Of a DNA stretch of 64,000 nucleotides, positions 27,234 to 37,463 are shown piece after piece. The notes below the pieces were generated by a model. The model was not told the DNA's origin and searched no databases. It saw only the letters and a program-made list of their open reading frames with translations. Each line of letters opens with the position of its first letter. Position 1 is the stretch's first letter. Made by a program: the position numbers and the translations under genes. Source of the stretch: Brachyspira alvinipulli ATCC 51933 (lineage in GTDB: Bacteria; Spirochaetota; Brachyspiria; Brachyspirales; Brachyspiraceae); assembly GCF_000518245.1 (NCBI RefSeq), contig NZ_KI912407.1, positions 60,949 to 124,948 of the forward strand, in the 5' to 3' direction.

Positions 27234-27641
27234 TTATACCTCCGCTGCTTTAGGTGCTTCTTCTGTTTTAGCACTCTTAGCTTTTAATTTTTTCTTTTCA
27301 GGTTTTTTATCATCACTTAATACTATAGTAATATGTGAAAGTCTTTTTAATATTGGGTCAGCACTACCTCTGCTTGCTGCACGTATTCTCTTTAGAGTTG
27401 GAGCTTTATCCACAAAAGCAGTTTTTACCCATAATGTATCTGGATTGATATTTCTTGATTGGAATATTGCATTAGCTATTCCACTCTTAATAGCCTTTCT
27501 TAGAACTACTGATGACATCTGTGGCATTGTTGCTAGATTAGATATAGCATGATTCACATACTCACCTTTAACAAAAGGAAGAAGTCTTGCTACTTTTCTG
27601 CGACCAATGCGTAAATAACGTACCTTTACTTTATAATCCAT
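27234..27641 (-). CDS. rplV: 50S ribosomal protein L22
   Basis: L22 lines the peptide exit tunnel with its beta-hairpin loop (TLWVKTAFVDKAPTLKRIRAA, ending in ASRGSADPILKRLSHITIVL). RIGRRKVARLLPFVKGEYVNHA is the N-terminal helix region. The 135-residue length includes a C-terminal tail of about 25 residues rich in Lys, Ala and Glu. Confidence 0.96.
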   Translation of the reverse strand: MDYKVKVRYLRIGRRKVARLLPFVKGEYVNHAISNLATMPQMSSVVLRKAIKSGIANAIFQSRNINPDTLWVKTAFVDKAPTLKRIRAASRGSADPILKRLSHITIVLSDDKKPEKKKLKAKSAKTEEAPKAAEV

Positions 27642-27652
27642 AGTCTAAATCC

Positions 27653-27922
27653 TTATTTCTTACCTACTTTAGCGGCACCTGCATGAGATATAAATTTTCT
27701 TGTTGGTGCAAATTCGCCTAATTTGTGACCTATCATATTCTCTTGTATATAAACTGCTACAAATGTTTTTCCATTATGTACATTTATAGTAAAACCTATC
27801 ATCTCTGGAATAATTGTTGAAGCACGGCTATAAGTTTTTATTTGGTGCTTGTTATCTCCAGCTTGTATTTTCTTAAAAAGATTCTTATCTACAAAAGGTC
27901 CTTTTTTAATAGAGCGAGACAT
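27653..27922 (-). CDS. rpsS: 30S ribosomal protein S19
   Basis: [41 protein letters not shown] and [20 protein letters not shown] are the S19 signature regions. S19 is in the head of the small subunit. The 89-residue length is standard, and its ATG overlaps the rplB stop by one base. Confidence 0.97.
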   Translation of the reverse strand: MSRSIKKGPFVDKNLFKKIQAGDNKHQIKTYSRASTIIPEMIGFTINVHNGKTFVAVYIQENMIGHKLGEFAPTRKFISHAGAAKVGKK

Positions 27923-28758
27923 TACTTCTTACCCCCTCTTCTTTTTAATATTAATCTATCAGAATACTTATGTTTTTTTCTTGTTTTGTATCCCTTAGTA
28001 GGTACACCTGTTGGTGAAACTGGATGCGGGTTACCCTGTCCGCTTTTACCCTCACCACCACCGTGTGGGTGATCTACTGGGTTCATTACAACACCTCTTA
28101 CTTTTGGTCTTCTGCCTTTATGTCTTGTAGTACCAGCTTTACCATCTGTAGTATTGAAATGATCTAAGTTGCCAATTTGACCTATAGTTGCATAACAATT
28201 TTCTAGTATTCTTCTTTCTTCACCTGAGCGAAGTCTTATTACACAATAACCGCCTGACTTAGCTGTTATCTGAGCACCACCGCCTGCTGCTCTAACAAGC
28301 TGTCCACCTTTTCCAGGAGTTATTTCAATGTTATGTATTATAGTACCTAATGGAATTTTTTTCAATGGTAAAGTACATCCAACTTTAACTTTTGCATTTT
28401 CTCCGCTTACTACTCTATCGCCTACATTTAATCCCAATGGCCATATTATATATCTTTTTTCGCCATCTGTATAGTGTAAAAGTGCTATACGAGCAGTTCT
28501 ATTTGGATCATACTCTATAGAAACTACTTTTGCTTCTATATCATGCTTATCTCTTCTAAAGTCTACAAATCTAAAAAGTTTTTTATGTCCGCCTCCGCGA
28601 CGACGCATAGTTATACGACCATTTGAACCGCGACCGCTTATGCGTTTTTTTCCGCATACTAATGATTTACAAGGCTCATTTGTCGTAATATCCGAAAAGT
28701 CCACTACTGTGCGATAGCGTAAACTTGGTGTTGTCGGTTTAAATTTCTTAATAGCCAT
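27922..28758 (-). CDS. rplB: 50S ribosomal protein L2
   Basis: L2 supports the peptidyl transferase centre. [37 protein letters not shown], and the [23 protein letters not shown] region with its conserved His are all present. At 278 residues it is normal. It lies 12 bases after rplW. Confidence 0.98.
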   Translation of the reverse strand: MAIKKFKPTTPSLRYRTVVDFSDITTNEPCKSLVCGKKRISGRGSNGRITMRRRGGGHKKLFRFVDFRRDKHDIEAKVVSIEYDPNRTARIALLHYTDGEKRYIIWPLGLNVGDRVVSGENAKVKVGCTLPLKKIPLGTIIHNIEITPGKGGQLVRAAGGGAQITAKSGGYCVIRLRSGEERRILENCYATIGQIGNLDHFNTTDGKAGTTRHKGRRPKVRGVVMNPVDHPHGGGEGKSGQGNPHPVSPTGVPTKGYKTRKKHKYSDRLILKRRGGKK

Positions 28759-28770
28759 CGGTGTCCCTCA

Positions 28771-29070
28771 TTATTTTACTATATCTATTGATTCTTTGCC
28801 GTCAAGAACTATTATCGCTTTCTTATAGCTGCGTGTATATCCGCGTCTGCTCATTCTGCGATTTTTCTTCTTAGGCTTTACATTTATTATCTTACAATCT
28901 AACGGATGAACATTAAATATTTTCTCAACCGCTTTCATTAACTCTTTCTTATTAGCATCCTGTCTTACTCTAAATACATAATAACGCTTCTCTGTTCCTC
29001 TAGGCTCAGTTCTAAGCATATTACTTTTTTCTGTAAGTATAGGCTCAATTAAAAGTGAATACATGCTCAT
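28771..29070 (-). CDS. rplW: 50S ribosomal protein L23
   Basis: L23 is the exit-tunnel docking site for trigger factor and SRP. LIEPILTEKSNML, YVFRVRQDANKKELMKAVEK and the basic loop RRMSRRGYTRSYKKAIIVL identify it. At 99 residues it is standard. Confidence 0.95.
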   Translation of the reverse strand: MSMYSLLIEPILTEKSNMLRTEPRGTEKRYYVFRVRQDANKKELMKAVEKIFNVHPLDCKIINVKPKKKNRRMSRRGYTRSYKKAIIVLDGKESIDIVK

Positions 29071-29075
29071 ATTTT

Positions 29076-29723
29076 TTAACCCTTAATTCTAGCATTTAAT
29101 TTAGATAAAGCTGTTTTAGTAAAATATACTTCATCAGCATAAAATAAAGGATGTATAGACATACTGTCTGCATTTACAAGCTTTAAATCTTTGATGTTTC
29201 TTAAAGATAATAATAATTTATTGTAATTATCACCTAAAGACTCATCTTTACCTACTACAAATGCTACCTTTCTTGTATTTGGTTCTTTAACCTTACTTAT
29301 AAAACTAGCCATTCTTTTTGTTTTTGGAGCATCAAAAGTGAAATCTTCAAAAACTTTAAGAACATTGCTGCCATATTTTAAAGATAAAACAGACAATAGA
29401 GCCTTACGCTTCATTTTCTTTGGCAATCTATAGCTATAATCACGTGGTTTTGGAGTATGTGTTTTACCACCGCCTACCCAAATTGGGGAACGTGTAGAAC
29501 CTGCTCTTGCTCTACCAGTACCTTTTTGTCTCCAAGGCTTTTTACCGCCTCCTGAAACTTCTGCTCTTGTTTTAGTAGAGTGAGTTCCCTGACGTCTGTT
29601 AGCTAATTCATTTTTGATTGCTTCGTAAAGTAGATTATTGTTAACTTCTGATTTAAATATCTCGTCAACAACCTCTAAATTGCCTACGCTATCTCCATTT
29701 TCATTTAGTATTACTACTTCCAT
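29076..29723 (-). CDS. rplD: 50S ribosomal protein L4
   Basis: L4 reaches into the exit tunnel with an extended loop: NRRQGTHSTKTRAEVSGGGKKPW, then GTGRARAGSTRSPIWVGGG. The C-terminal alpha/beta part includes NLLYEA at the N-end and ADEVYFTKTALSKL at the end. At 215 residues it is typical. In E. coli L4 represses this operon; no leader site could be confirmed here. Confidence 0.97.
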   Translation of the reverse strand: MEVVILNENGDSVGNLEVVDEIFKSEVNNNLLYEAIKNELANRRQGTHSTKTRAEVSGGGKKPWRQKGTGRARAGSTRSPIWVGGGKTHTPKPRDYSYRLPKKMKRKALLSVLSLKYGSNVLKVFEDFTFDAPKTKRMASFISKVKEPNTRKVAFVVGKDESLGDNYNKLLLSLRNIKDLKLVNADSMSIHPLFYADEVYFTKTALSKLNARIKG

Positions 29724-29752
29724 TTTATCATCCTGTTATTATTTCACTCTAA

Positions 29753-30406
29753 TTAATTCATTGAGTTCTTTTTCTTATTGCGCTTTTTTACTGCTGATGT
29801 TAATTTAACTATACTGTTAATGGCACCAGGTATAGCACCTTTTATCATAATTAAGTTATCATCCGGTCTTATTTCAACTACTTTTAAGTTTTGTATAGTA
29901 GTTAAAGCATTTCCCATATGACCAGGCATACCTTTGCCTTTCCATACTCTTGCAGGATAACTGTTACAACCTATAGAACCTGCTCTTCTTCTAAAGTTAG
30001 AACCATGGCTCATAGGACCACCATCGTAGTTATGTCTTTTCATTACACCGGCAAAACCACGACCTTTACTCAAAGAACTAACATCTATAAAATCGCCTGC
30101 TTGAAATATATCTACTTTAAGCTCTTGGCCTACTGTATAAGAACTAGCATCGTCCATTCTGAACTCTTTCAAATATTTCTTAGGCTCTAAATTTGCTTTT
30201 TTAAATTGCCCTATTTGCGGCTTGTTTAAATGCTTTTCTTTTACGGCACCATAACCCAATTGAATAGCACTATAACCGTCTTTCTCATTATCTCTTATCT
30301 GCATAACTGTGCATGGCCCAGCTTCTACAACTGTTACTGCTATAGCATTTCCAGTTTCATCAAAAACTGTTGTCATACCCAATTTTTTGCCAATTATTCC
30401 TACCAT
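29753..30406 (-). CDS. rplC: 50S ribosomal protein L3
   Basis: L3 is an early assembly protein near the peptidyl transferase centre. MVGIIGKKLGMTTVFDETGN, SKGRGFAGVMKRHNYDGGPMSHGS and GKGMPGHMGN are signature regions. It is 217 residues long. A GAGGA site lies about seven bases before the ATG, and a 100-base gap separates it from rpsJ. Confidence 0.97.
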   Translation of the reverse strand: MVGIIGKKLGMTTVFDETGNAIAVTVVEAGPCTVMQIRDNEKDGYSAIQLGYGAVKEKHLNKPQIGQFKKANLEPKKYLKEFRMDDASSYTVGQELKVDIFQAGDFIDVSSLSKGRGFAGVMKRHNYDGGPMSHGSNFRRRAGSIGCNSYPARVWKGKGMPGHMGNALTTIQNLKVVEIRPDDNLIMIKGAIPGAINSIVKLTSAVKKRNKKKNSMN

Positions 30407-30509
30407 CGGCGAATCCTCTATAATGATTTTACTTACTACTTTCTTTAACTTATCAAACTATTACAGATAAAACGTAGTAAAGCTTTATCTTTAATATTTA
30501 ATTAAACGC

Positions 30510-30815
30510 TTATTTAAGCTGAACATCAACCCCAGCTGGAAGCGCTAACTTTTTAAGAGAATCTGTAGTTTGAGAGTTTACATCAAATATATCTATTAAT
30601 CTCTTATATATACGCATCTCAAATTGTTCTCTTGATTTAATGTTTACATGCGGACTTCTTATTACTGTTACCTTACGTATGCTTGTAGGCAATGGTATAG
30701 GTCCTGATACTCTAGCACCTGTTTTCTTTACACTAGCAACTATGGACTGAGCTGATTGATCTATAAGCTCAATATCAAAGGCTTTTAGTTTAACTCGTAT
30801 TTTCTGTTCTTTCAT
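30510..30815 (-). CDS. rpsJ: 30S ribosomal protein S10
   Basis: [21 protein letters not shown] and [21 protein letters not shown] are the S10 signatures. S10 also acts in Nus-factor antitermination. At 101 residues it is standard. It follows tuf after a gap that holds a hairpin, so the S10 genes may be partly independent of tuf. Confidence 0.97.
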   Translation of the reverse strand: MKEQKIRVKLKAFDIELIDQSAQSIVASVKKTGARVSGPIPLPTSIRKVTVIRSPHVNIKSREQFEMRIYKRLIDIFDVNSQTTDSLKKLALPAGVDVQLK

Positions 30816-30849
30816 AGCTTGAATTACTCGCTTTCTCTTAATTTATTAA

Positions 30850-30879
30850 AGGGTATATCTTTAATAAAAGGTATACCCT
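30850..30879 (-). terminator. Hairpin between tuf and rpsJ
   Basis: AGGGTATA and TATACCCT form eight perfect pairs around a 14-base loop, just downstream of tuf. The minus-strand sequence after it has only a short T-run (TTTAAT), so it looks like a partial terminator or processing site that could make tuf mRNA more abundant than the downstream message. Confidence 0.5.
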
Positions 30880-30891
30880 TATTATTTTCTA

Positions 30892-32118
30892 TTACTCTAA
30901 TATTTTTGTTACAACACCGTTACCTACTGTTTTACCACCTTCACGTATAGCGAATCTTTGTTTTTCTTCCATAGCGATAGGAGTAATTAATTCAATAGTT
31001 AAGTTAGCATTGTCTCCAGGCATAATCATTTGAGCACCTTCCTGCAAATTGATTACTCCTGTTACGTCTGTTGTTCTGAAGTACATCTGAGGTCTGTATC
31101 CTGTTACGAAACCACTGTGTCTTCCGCCTTCTTCTTTTTTCAAGATATAAACTTCTGCTTCGAATTTTTTATGAGGTGTAATTGTACCTGGTTTAGCCAA
31201 TACCTGTCCTCTTTCTACTGCTTTACGTTCAATACCTCTTAAAAGACATCCAACGTTATAACCAGCTATACCTTCTACTTCTTTCTTAAACATTTCTACA
31301 CCAGTACAAGTTGTTTTCTGAGTAGGTTTGATACCAACGATTTCAACTTCATCACCTTTTTTGATTTTACCTCTCTCAATTCTTCCTGTAACAACTGTAC
31401 CTCTTCCAGGAATTGAGTATACGTCTTCGATTGACATTAAGAAGTCTTTATCTACTTCACGTACTGGATCTGGAATATATGTATCTAATGCATTTAATAA
31501 GTCTAATATACATTTACAATCTGCATCAGTTCTTGGATCTTTTCCTGCTTCTATAGCTTGAATAGCTTTAATAGCAGAACCTCTAATAATAGGAGTTTTA
31601 GAACCGTCAAAACCGTAGTGGTCTAATACGTCTATTACTTCTGCTTCTACAATTTCAGCCATTTCTGGGTCATCTAATTTATCACATTTGTTTAAGAATA
31701 CAACGATGTAGTTTACACCTACTTGTCTAGAAAGAAGTACGTGTTCTTTTGTTTGTGGCATTACACCGTCTTCTGCTGATACTACTAATATAGCACCATC
31801 CATCTGAGCAGCACCTGTAATCATGTTTTTGATGTAGTCAGCGTGACCTGGACAGTCTACGTGAGCGTAGTGTCTGTTATCAGATTCATATTCTACGTGT
31901 GAAGTTGCGATTGTTAATATTTTAGTTGGGTCTCTTCTTCCTTGACTTTCAGAAGCTTTTGCTACTGAGTCATAAGCAACTTTCTGTACTGTTGCTGGGA
32001 ACATAGCAGATGATACTGCTGTTATTGCTGATGTTAATGTTGTTTTACCATGGTCAACGTGTCCAATAGTACCAACGTTTACGTGTGTTTTTGTACCTTC
32101 GTAAGTTCCTTTAGCCAT
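30892..32118 (-). CDS. tuf: Elongation factor Tu with unusual switch I
   Basis: EF-Tu brings aminoacyl-tRNA to the ribosome. The P-loop [10 protein letters not shown] (19-28), DCPGHADY and NKCDKL are normal, and domains 2 and 3 are recognisable ([23 protein letters not shown]). The switch I segment, nearly always RGITINTSHVEYE, reads [13 protein letters not shown] at 66-78: the Mg-binding Thr69 stays, but Arg-Gly is replaced by Lys-Ile. There is also an extra stretch (SQGRRDPT) just before it and an insert near residue 185, giving 408 residues against about 395. Only one tuf is visible here. The change is clean in the DNA and not a frameshift. Confidence 0.96.
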   Translation of the reverse strand: MAKGTYEGTKTHVNVGTIGHVDHGKTTLTSAITAVSSAMFPATVQKVAYDSVAKASESQGRRDPTKILTIATSHVEYESDNRHYAHVDCPGHADYIKNMITGAAQMDGAILVVSAEDGVMPQTKEHVLLSRQVGVNYIVVFLNKCDKLDDPEMAEIVEAEVIDVLDHYGFDGSKTPIIRGSAIKAIQAIEAGKDPRTDADCKCILDLLNALDTYIPDPVREVDKDFLMSIEDVYSIPGRGTVVTGRIERGKIKKGDEVEIVGIKPTQKTTCTGVEMFKKEVEGIAGYNVGCLLRGIERKAVERGQVLAKPGTITPHKKFEAEVYILKKEEGGRHSGFVTGYRPQMYFRTTDVTGVINLQEGAQMIMPGDNANLTIELITPIAMEEKQRFAIREGGKTVGNGVVTKILE

Positions 32119-32192
32119 TTTAATCCTCCAATTATTTATACTTTAGGAATTCTTTTTTTATTTTACTAATAGTAACTATTATATTTTGTTAC

Positions 32193-34274
32193 TTACTTAT
32201 TATTACCCATTCTAGCACCGATTATCTCTTCAGCTACGTTTTTAGGCACTTCCTCATAATGTGAGAACTGCATTGTGTAGCTTGCTCTACCTTGAGATAC
32301 GTTTCTTATACTTGTTGTATATCCGAACATCTCAGCAAGAGGTACTGTAGCATTAATAGATTTATAACCAGACTTATCTGTAAATCCGTGAACCTGTCCT
32401 CTTCTTGAAGCTAAGTCCCCTATTATATCACCCATATAATCTTCAGGAGTTACAACCTCTACTGTCATCATAGGCTCCAACAAATAAGGATCAGCTTTTT
32501 TACAACCCTCTTTGAATCCCATTGAAGCAGCAATTTTGAATGCCATTTCTGATGAGTCTACTGGGTGGAATGATCCGTCATAAGCAGATACTATTACATC
32601 AAGCATAGGATAGTTAGCAAGAACACCTGTATTCATAGATTCTACACAGCCTTTTTCTACAGCTGGTATATATTCTCTTGGAACTGCTCCTCCAACGATC
32701 TCGTTATTAAATTTGAATCCGCCGTTAGGTTCATTAGGTCCAATTCTCAACCATACATCACCATACTGACCTTTACCGCCTGACTGACGTACGAATTTAC
32801 CTTGTACCTCAACTGTTTTCTTAATACCTTCTCTATAAGATACTTGAGGACGTCCAACATTCGCCTCAACCTTATATTCTCTTTTCATTCTGTCACAGAT
32901 AATTTCTAGGTGTAATTCACCCATACCTGCGATGATTGTCTGACCTGTTTCTTCATCAAAGCTAACTCTGAATGTTGGGTCTTCTTCAGCAAGTCTTGAT
33001 AAAGCTATTGACATTTTATCTCTGTCGCCTTTTGTTTTAGGCTCTATAGCAACGTTAATTACTGGTTCTGGGAAGTTGATTGATTCTAAGATGATAGGAG
33101 CATTTTCAGGACATAATGTATCACCTGTTGTTGTTTCTTTAAGTCCTACTGCTGCTGCTATATCACCACAATATACTTGCTCAATCTCTTCTCTTTTGTT
33201 AGCGTGCATCTGAAGTATTCTTCCGATACGCTCTCTTTTACCTTTTGTTGCATTATATACATAAGAACCGCCCTCTAATATTCCAGAGTAAACTCTTAAG
33301 AATGCTATTTTTCCTACATGAGGGTCTGTCATTATTTTGAATGCTAATGCACTGAATTTTTCATCATCAGCTATTTTTCTCTTTATAACATTACCGTCTA
33401 AATCTGTACCTTCTACTTCAGGTTTATCTACAGGAGATGGTAAATAATCAACTACTGCATTTATTAATACTTGAATACCTTTGTTTTTGAAAGCTGTACC
33501 GCAGAACATAGGGAAGAAATCTGCTGTCAATGTAGCTGTTCTTATAAGTCTTTTTATAGTAGGAACATCTATTTCCTCGCCTTCAAAGAACTTATTCATA
33601 GCTTCATCATCATATTCAACGATTGCTTCTAATAAAGAATTTCTATATTCTTCTGCTTTTTCTTTTAATTCAGGTCTGATTTCTCTTTCTTCCATTTTCA
33701 TGCCGTCTTCAGAAACCCAAACTATTTCTTTCATATTTACTAAGTCAACAACACCCTCAAAGTTGCTTTCTGCACCTATAGGTATAACTACTGGGTGACT
33801 GTTAGCTTTTAATCTTTCTCTTGTTTGTTCTAAAACAGCGTAGAAATTAGCACCTATTCTGTCCATTTTATTAACAAAAATAGCTCTAGGAATTTTATAA
33901 TTACTTGCTTGTCTCCAAACTGTTTCACTCTGAGGCTGAACTCCTCCTACTGAACAGAAAACACCAACCGCACTATCTAATACTCTCAAAGATCTCTCTA
34001 CTTCTGCAGTAAAGTCAACGTGCCCTGGAGTGTCTATCAAATTAATTCTATGTCCATTCCAAAAACAAGTTGTTGCAGCTGAAGTAATAGTAATACCTCT
34101 TTCTCTTTCCTGCTCCATCCAGTCCATTTCTGCTGCACCTTCATGAACCTCTCCGATTTTATGAGTTTTACCTGTAAAGTATAAAATACGCTCACTCAAA
34201 GTAGTCTTACCAGCATCGATGTGAGCCATAATACCAATATTACGTGTGTTTTCTAATGAAATTTGACGTGCCAC
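32193..34274 (-). CDS. fusA: Elongation factor G
   Basis: EF-G drives translocation. The P-loop [15 protein letters not shown], a normal switch I ([16 protein letters not shown]), DTPGHVDF and NKMDRIG are present, followed by domains II-V, including [21 protein letters not shown] and GFTDKSG near the end. At 693 residues it is standard. It lies 21 bases after rpsG, and a 74-base gap with a short palindrome (TAATAGTTACTATTA) separates it from tuf. Confidence 0.98.
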   Translation of the reverse strand: MARQISLENTRNIGIMAHIDAGKTTLSERILYFTGKTHKIGEVHEGAAEMDWMEQERERGITITSAATTCFWNGHRINLIDTPGHVDFTAEVERSLRVLDSAVGVFCSVGGVQPQSETVWRQASNYKIPRAIFVNKMDRIGANFYAVLEQTRERLKANSHPVVIPIGAESNFEGVVDLVNMKEIVWVSEDGMKMEEREIRPELKEKAEEYRNSLLEAIVEYDDEAMNKFFEGEEIDVPTIKRLIRTATLTADFFPMFCGTAFKNKGIQVLINAVVDYLPSPVDKPEVEGTDLDGNVIKRKIADDEKFSALAFKIMTDPHVGKIAFLRVYSGILEGGSYVYNATKGKRERIGRILQMHANKREEIEQVYCGDIAAAVGLKETTTGDTLCPENAPIILESINFPEPVINVAIEPKTKGDRDKMSIALSRLAEEDPTFRVSFDEETGQTIIAGMGELHLEIICDRMKREYKVEANVGRPQVSYREGIKKTVEVQGKFVRQSGGKGQYGDVWLRIGPNEPNGGFKFNNEIVGGAVPREYIPAVEKGCVESMNTGVLANYPMLDVIVSAYDGSFHPVDSSEMAFKIAASMGFKEGCKKADPYLLEPMMTVEVVTPEDYMGDIIGDLASRRGQVHGFTDKSGYKSINATVPLAEMFGYTTSIRNVSQGRASYTMQFSHYEEVPKNVAEEIIGARMGNNK

Positions 34275-34295
34275 TTTTTACTTACTCCTTAAAAA

Positions 34296-34766
34296 CTACC
34301 ATCTAAAGTGCGCGAATGCTTTGTTACCCTCAGCCATTCTATGAACTTCATCTCTCTTAGCAACTGCCTGACCTTTTCCGTCTATAGCATCTACAATCTC
34401 ATTTGATAAACGTTCAACCATACTTCTTCCGCCTCTTTTTCTTGAAGCATTTATAAGCCATTTGAACGCTAAAGATTTTTGTCTGTCTTCTCTTACATCT
34501 ACTGGAACCTGATAAGTAGATCCGCCAACTCTTCTTGATTTTACTTCTACACGTGGTTTAATATTTTCTATAGCTTCATTAAAAGCTTCTAAACCATCTT
34601 TATTTGTTTTCTCTTTAACTACATCTATAGCTTTATAAAATATATTTTCAGCCTTACTTTTCTTTCCATCATACATTAATTTGTTTATAAATTTACTTAT
34701 ATCAACACTACCATAAATAGGATCAGCGTCTATTTTTCTAGATTGTGCTCTTCTTCTTCTAGCCAT
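34296..34766 (-). CDS. rpsG: 30S ribosomal protein S7
   Basis: [41 protein letters not shown] and [16 protein letters not shown] are the S7 signatures. S7 starts assembly of the 30S head and contacts E-site tRNA. At 156 residues it is standard. It lies 14 bases after rpsL. Confidence 0.98.
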   Translation of the reverse strand: MARRRRAQSRKIDADPIYGSVDISKFINKLMYDGKKSKAENIFYKAIDVVKEKTNKDGLEAFNEAIENIKPRVEVKSRRVGGSTYQVPVDVREDRQKSLAFKWLINASRKRGGRSMVERLSNEIVDAIDGKGQAVAKRDEVHRMAEGNKAFAHFRW

Positions 34767-34780
34767 ATTAATTTACTCCA

Positions 34781-35155
34781 TTAAGCCTTTGGTTTCTTAG
34801 TACCATATTTACTTCTAGCTTTCATTCTCTTTTCTACACCTGTAGCTTCACGGCTTCCGCGAACTATGTGATAACGGCAACCAGGTAAGTCTTTAACACG
34901 ACCTCCTCTTATAAGTACACGGTTGTGTTCCTGTAATGTATGGTCTATACCAGGAATATAAGCTGTTACTTCCATACCATTAGTTACTCTTACACGAGCA
35001 ATTTTACGCATAGCTGAGTTAGGTTTTTTCGGTGTAGTTGTTGTTACACGAGTACAAACCCCTTCTCTTTGCGGACATTTCATTAATGCAGGCGATTTTG
35101 TCTTGTTTATTATACGCTTGCGACCTTTTCTTACTAATTGATTAATTGTAGGCAT
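34781..35155 (-). CDS. rpsL: 30S ribosomal protein S12
   Basis: S12 monitors decoding. [43 protein letters not shown] and the C-terminal [12 protein letters not shown] identify it. The streptomycin-related positions read [10 protein letters not shown]-like (here [10 protein letters not shown]), with the lysine of KKPN that is wild type in sensitive bacteria. At 124 residues it is standard. It is the first gene of the supercluster. Confidence 0.98.
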   Translation of the reverse strand: MPTINQLVRKGRKRIINKTKSPALMKCPQREGVCTRVTTTTPKKPNSAMRKIARVRVTNGMEVTAYIPGIDHTLQEHNRVLIRGGRVKDLPGCRYHIVRGSREATGVEKRMKARSKYGTKKPKA

Positions 35156-35353
35156 AAAATACTAAACCCTCTAATATTTATTTTTTGTACAAATTTTATT
35201 TCTTAAATTCCTAATCCTAACGGAAAGGTAATAACTAAATTATTCTTTAAAACTTCAAACACGAAACAGTATAAAACACACCGAGCATTTATAGTATTAA
35301 TAATTTAAGAAACTATACTATACGCTTTAATCGCTTTTTATGAAAGTTAGATG

Positions 35354-35382
35354 ATTATAAATCAATAAACCAAAAAAATCAA
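35354..35382 (-). promoter_or_regulatory. Promoter of the rpsL/str-S10-spc-alpha supercluster
   Basis: TTGATT (35382-35377) and a perfect TATAAT (35359-35354) are 17 bases apart on the minus strand. This is the best promoter in the window and the only clear one ahead of the long run of translation genes. Transcription would start near 35347, leaving a long untranslated leader. Confidence 0.75.
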
Positions 35383-35438
35383 TAGTATTTAATACTTTTT
35401 TTCACTTTTTTACTAAAATTATATTTTAATTTTTTTCA

Positions 35439-35467
35439 TTGAAAAATCATTATAAAAAGAATATAAT
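35439..35467 (+). promoter_or_regulatory. Promoter of the TauE/SafE-like gene
   Basis: TTGAAA (35439-35444) and TATAAT (35462-35467) are 17 bases apart. The ATG follows only 11 bases after the -10 box, so the transcript would have about four or five untranslated bases. No ribosome binding site is possible, and the gene would be read from a nearly leaderless message. Confidence 0.6.
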
Positions 35468-35478
35468 ATATAACTATT

Positions 35479-36285
35479 ATGGTTATAATATTTTTATTAG
35501 TAAGTTTATTTGCTTCAAGTATAGGTGCTATATTCGGTATAGGCGGAGGAGTTATAATAAAACCTGTATTAGATTCTTTAAATTTAATGGAAGTAAGTAA
35601 AATAAGTTTTCTATCATCATGCACAGTATTATCTATGAGTTTATATTCTTTTATAAATTCAAAAATATCCGGAAAAAGTTTAGTTGATACAAAAATAGCT
35701 ACTCCTTTTGCTTTAGGAGGAGTAATAGGGGGATTTGTAGGAAAGATACTATTTTCTCAAACTATAAAAGCATTCAATAATGAAAATATAGCGGGAATTT
35801 TTCAATCATCAATATTAATACTGCTGATATTATTTACTCTAATATTTACTATTAAAAATATGTCAAAAAATAAAATTAAACCTATGCATATAAAAAATAT
35901 ATTCTTATGTATTATTATAGGTATGTTTTTGGGGTTGCTTTCTTCATATTTAGGTATTGGTGGAGGGCCTTTTAATATTACTTTCCTATACCTATTTTTT
36001 GCTATGGATAATAAAATTGCTGCTGAAAACTCTCTTTATATAATACTATTTTCCCAAATATCAAGCGTACTTACCGCATTAATAAAAAATGAAATACAGG
36101 GAATTAATATATTCATTTTAATAGTAATGATTATAGGAGGAATAGGAGGAGGAATCATAGGAAGAAAGATTAATAAAAAAATGGATTCAAGCTCCTTTGA
36201 TAAAGTATTCATTATAATTTTAATACTTATAATATTAATAAGTATATATAATCTACATGTTTTCTCTTCTAAGCTTTCTATATAA
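35479..36285 (+). CDS. TauE/SafE family membrane exporter
   Basis: The 268-residue, very hydrophobic protein has two repeat halves, each with the family glycine motif: IGAIFGIGGGVIIKP near residue 15 and SYLGIGGGPFNITFL near residue 157. About eight membrane segments are expected. TauE/SafE members move sulfite, sulfoacetate or other small organic anions; the substrate here is not known. Being next to a sulfonate-type ABC importer operon hints at a sulfur compound. Its 3' end overlaps the convergent ROK gene by 33 bases. Confidence 0.8.
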   Translation: MVIIFLLVSLFASSIGAIFGIGGGVIIKPVLDSLNLMEVSKISFLSSCTVLSMSLYSFINSKISGKSLVDTKIATPFALGGVIGGFVGKILFSQTIKAFNNENIAGIFQSSILILLILFTLIFTIKNMSKNKIKPMHIKNIFLCIIIGMFLGLLSSYLGIGGGPFNITFLYLFFAMDNKIAAENSLYIILFSQISSVLTALIKNEIQGINIFILIVMIIGGIGGGIIGRKINKKMDSSSFDKVFIIILILIILISIYNLHVFSSKLSI

Positions 36286-37443
36286 ACTATACATATAAAA
36301 ATCATATATCGATATAGAAGCAGCTGCATGTATTTCTATTTCTTTAAAGTTTTCTACTATTCTTATATCCGTTAATAAATTATATGAATGAACTCTATTT
36401 TTAATTTCTTCTATAAAATCAGAACCTAAATAAAGCATTTCACCGCCTATAAATATTATTTCTGGGTCAAATGTATTTATTATATTATATATTCCTATAG
36501 AAACCCAATAAGCTAAAAAATTTTTATACACATCAATTACTATACTATCATTAATATGACTGCTTACAATATCATTAAAATTTAAATCTTTATATTTATT
36601 ATCTCTATTTGAAAGCTCTTTCATAAAAGCCTTTATACTTGCTACAGACTCCCAGCATCCCTTTTTGCCGCAGCTGCATATATAATTAGAATCTGTTACT
36701 ATAGTATGTGAGTAGTTAGCAGCTGTATCATGTGTACCATATAAAATTTTACCATTATTAGAAACTGATACACCAATCCAATTACTTAAGTACACATATA
36801 CAGAAGAACTTTGTATAGGCATAGATCTTTTCATTTCTTCAACAATATTGTATGTCAGCATGGCACAAGCATATCTGTCTACTATAACATCAATATTGAT
36901 ATTTTCTTCTATATATTTTTTTAAAGGTATATTATTCCATTCAGGTATTCCCATACAATCTATCAATAAATTATTTTTCTTTCCTGTCTTTCCTGGTACT
37001 GATATACCTGCAGAAAATATTTTTTTATCTTTATGATTGCTTACAAGTTCATTTATTTTCTTTATTATAGGCTCAAATGTTCTTTTATAATCATCATATA
37101 TATGAACATCTAATATACACTCTTCTAATATTTCATTTTCTAAATTAACTATAGCTATATGGCAAATTTCTCGTCTAAAATGAATTGCTATAAAATATCC
37201 TATATTTTTATTTATATCCAATAGTATAGGTTTTTTTCCTCCATGAGAAGATGATTCCCCATCACATTTCTCATATATTATACCCATATTAATCAAATCA
37301 TCTACAAGTACAGATATACTTGCTTTGCTTAATTCTAAATTGTATGCTAAATCAGCTCTAGAATAATTACCTATTTTTAGCATTTTCACTATATCAATAT
37401 AATTTTGCTCTTTTAAATGTTTTGCCTTTAATCTCTTCATCAT
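36253..37443 (-). CDS. ROK family transcriptional regulator (NagC/XylR type)
   Basis: The N-terminus is a winged helix-turn-helix (NYSRADLAYNLELSKASISVLVDDLI, near residues 20-50). The rest is a ROK sugar-kinase-like fold with a cysteine zinc site, CSCGKKGCWE near residue 255 of the long frame. The frame opens at 37479, but the ATG at 37443 (or 37440) fits the usual ROK N-terminus (MKRLKAKHLKEQN) and leaves out codons that overlap a hairpin. ROK regulators usually bind a sugar or sugar phosphate. The likely target is the operon at 37835-43573, which has a ROK-like dyad at its promoter. Confidence 0.85.
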   Translation of the reverse strand: MMKRLKAKHLKEQNYIDIVKMLKIGNYSRADLAYNLELSKASISVLVDDLINMGIIYEKCDGESSSHGGKKPILLDINKNIGYFIAIHFRREICHIAIVNLENEILEECILDVHIYDDYKRTFEPIIKKINELVSNHKDKKIFSAGISVPGKTGKKNNLLIDCMGIPEWNNIPLKKYIEENINIDVIVDRYACAMLTYNIVEEMKRSMPIQSSSVYVYLSNWIGVSVSNNGKILYGTHDTAANYSHTIVTDSNYICSCGKKGCWESVASIKAFMKELSNRDNKYKDLNFNDIVSSHINDSIVIDVYKNFLAYWVSIGIYNIINTFDPEIIFIGGEMLYLGSDFIEEIKNRVHSYNLLTDIRIVENFKEIEIHAAASISIYDFYMYSLYRKLRRENM

Positions 37444-37463
37444 ATTTATTATCACAATATAAA

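Larger units (their letters stand above)
35156..35478. other. Divergent promoter region between rpsL and the TauE-like gene
   Basis: This 323-base gap holds the ribosomal supercluster promoter, a 5' leader of nearly 190 bases for rpsL, and the TauE-gene promoter facing the other way. The leader contains a stem TATAGTA/TACTATA with a loop of about 20 bases (near 35290-35325), a candidate for leader regulation. No other gene is seen. Confidence 0.6.

Noticed and set aside
30850-30879. Full transcription stop between tuf and rpsJ
   Set aside because: The stem is good but the T-run is too short for a strong intrinsic terminator, and no promoter is seen for rpsJ, so only a partial effect is proposed.
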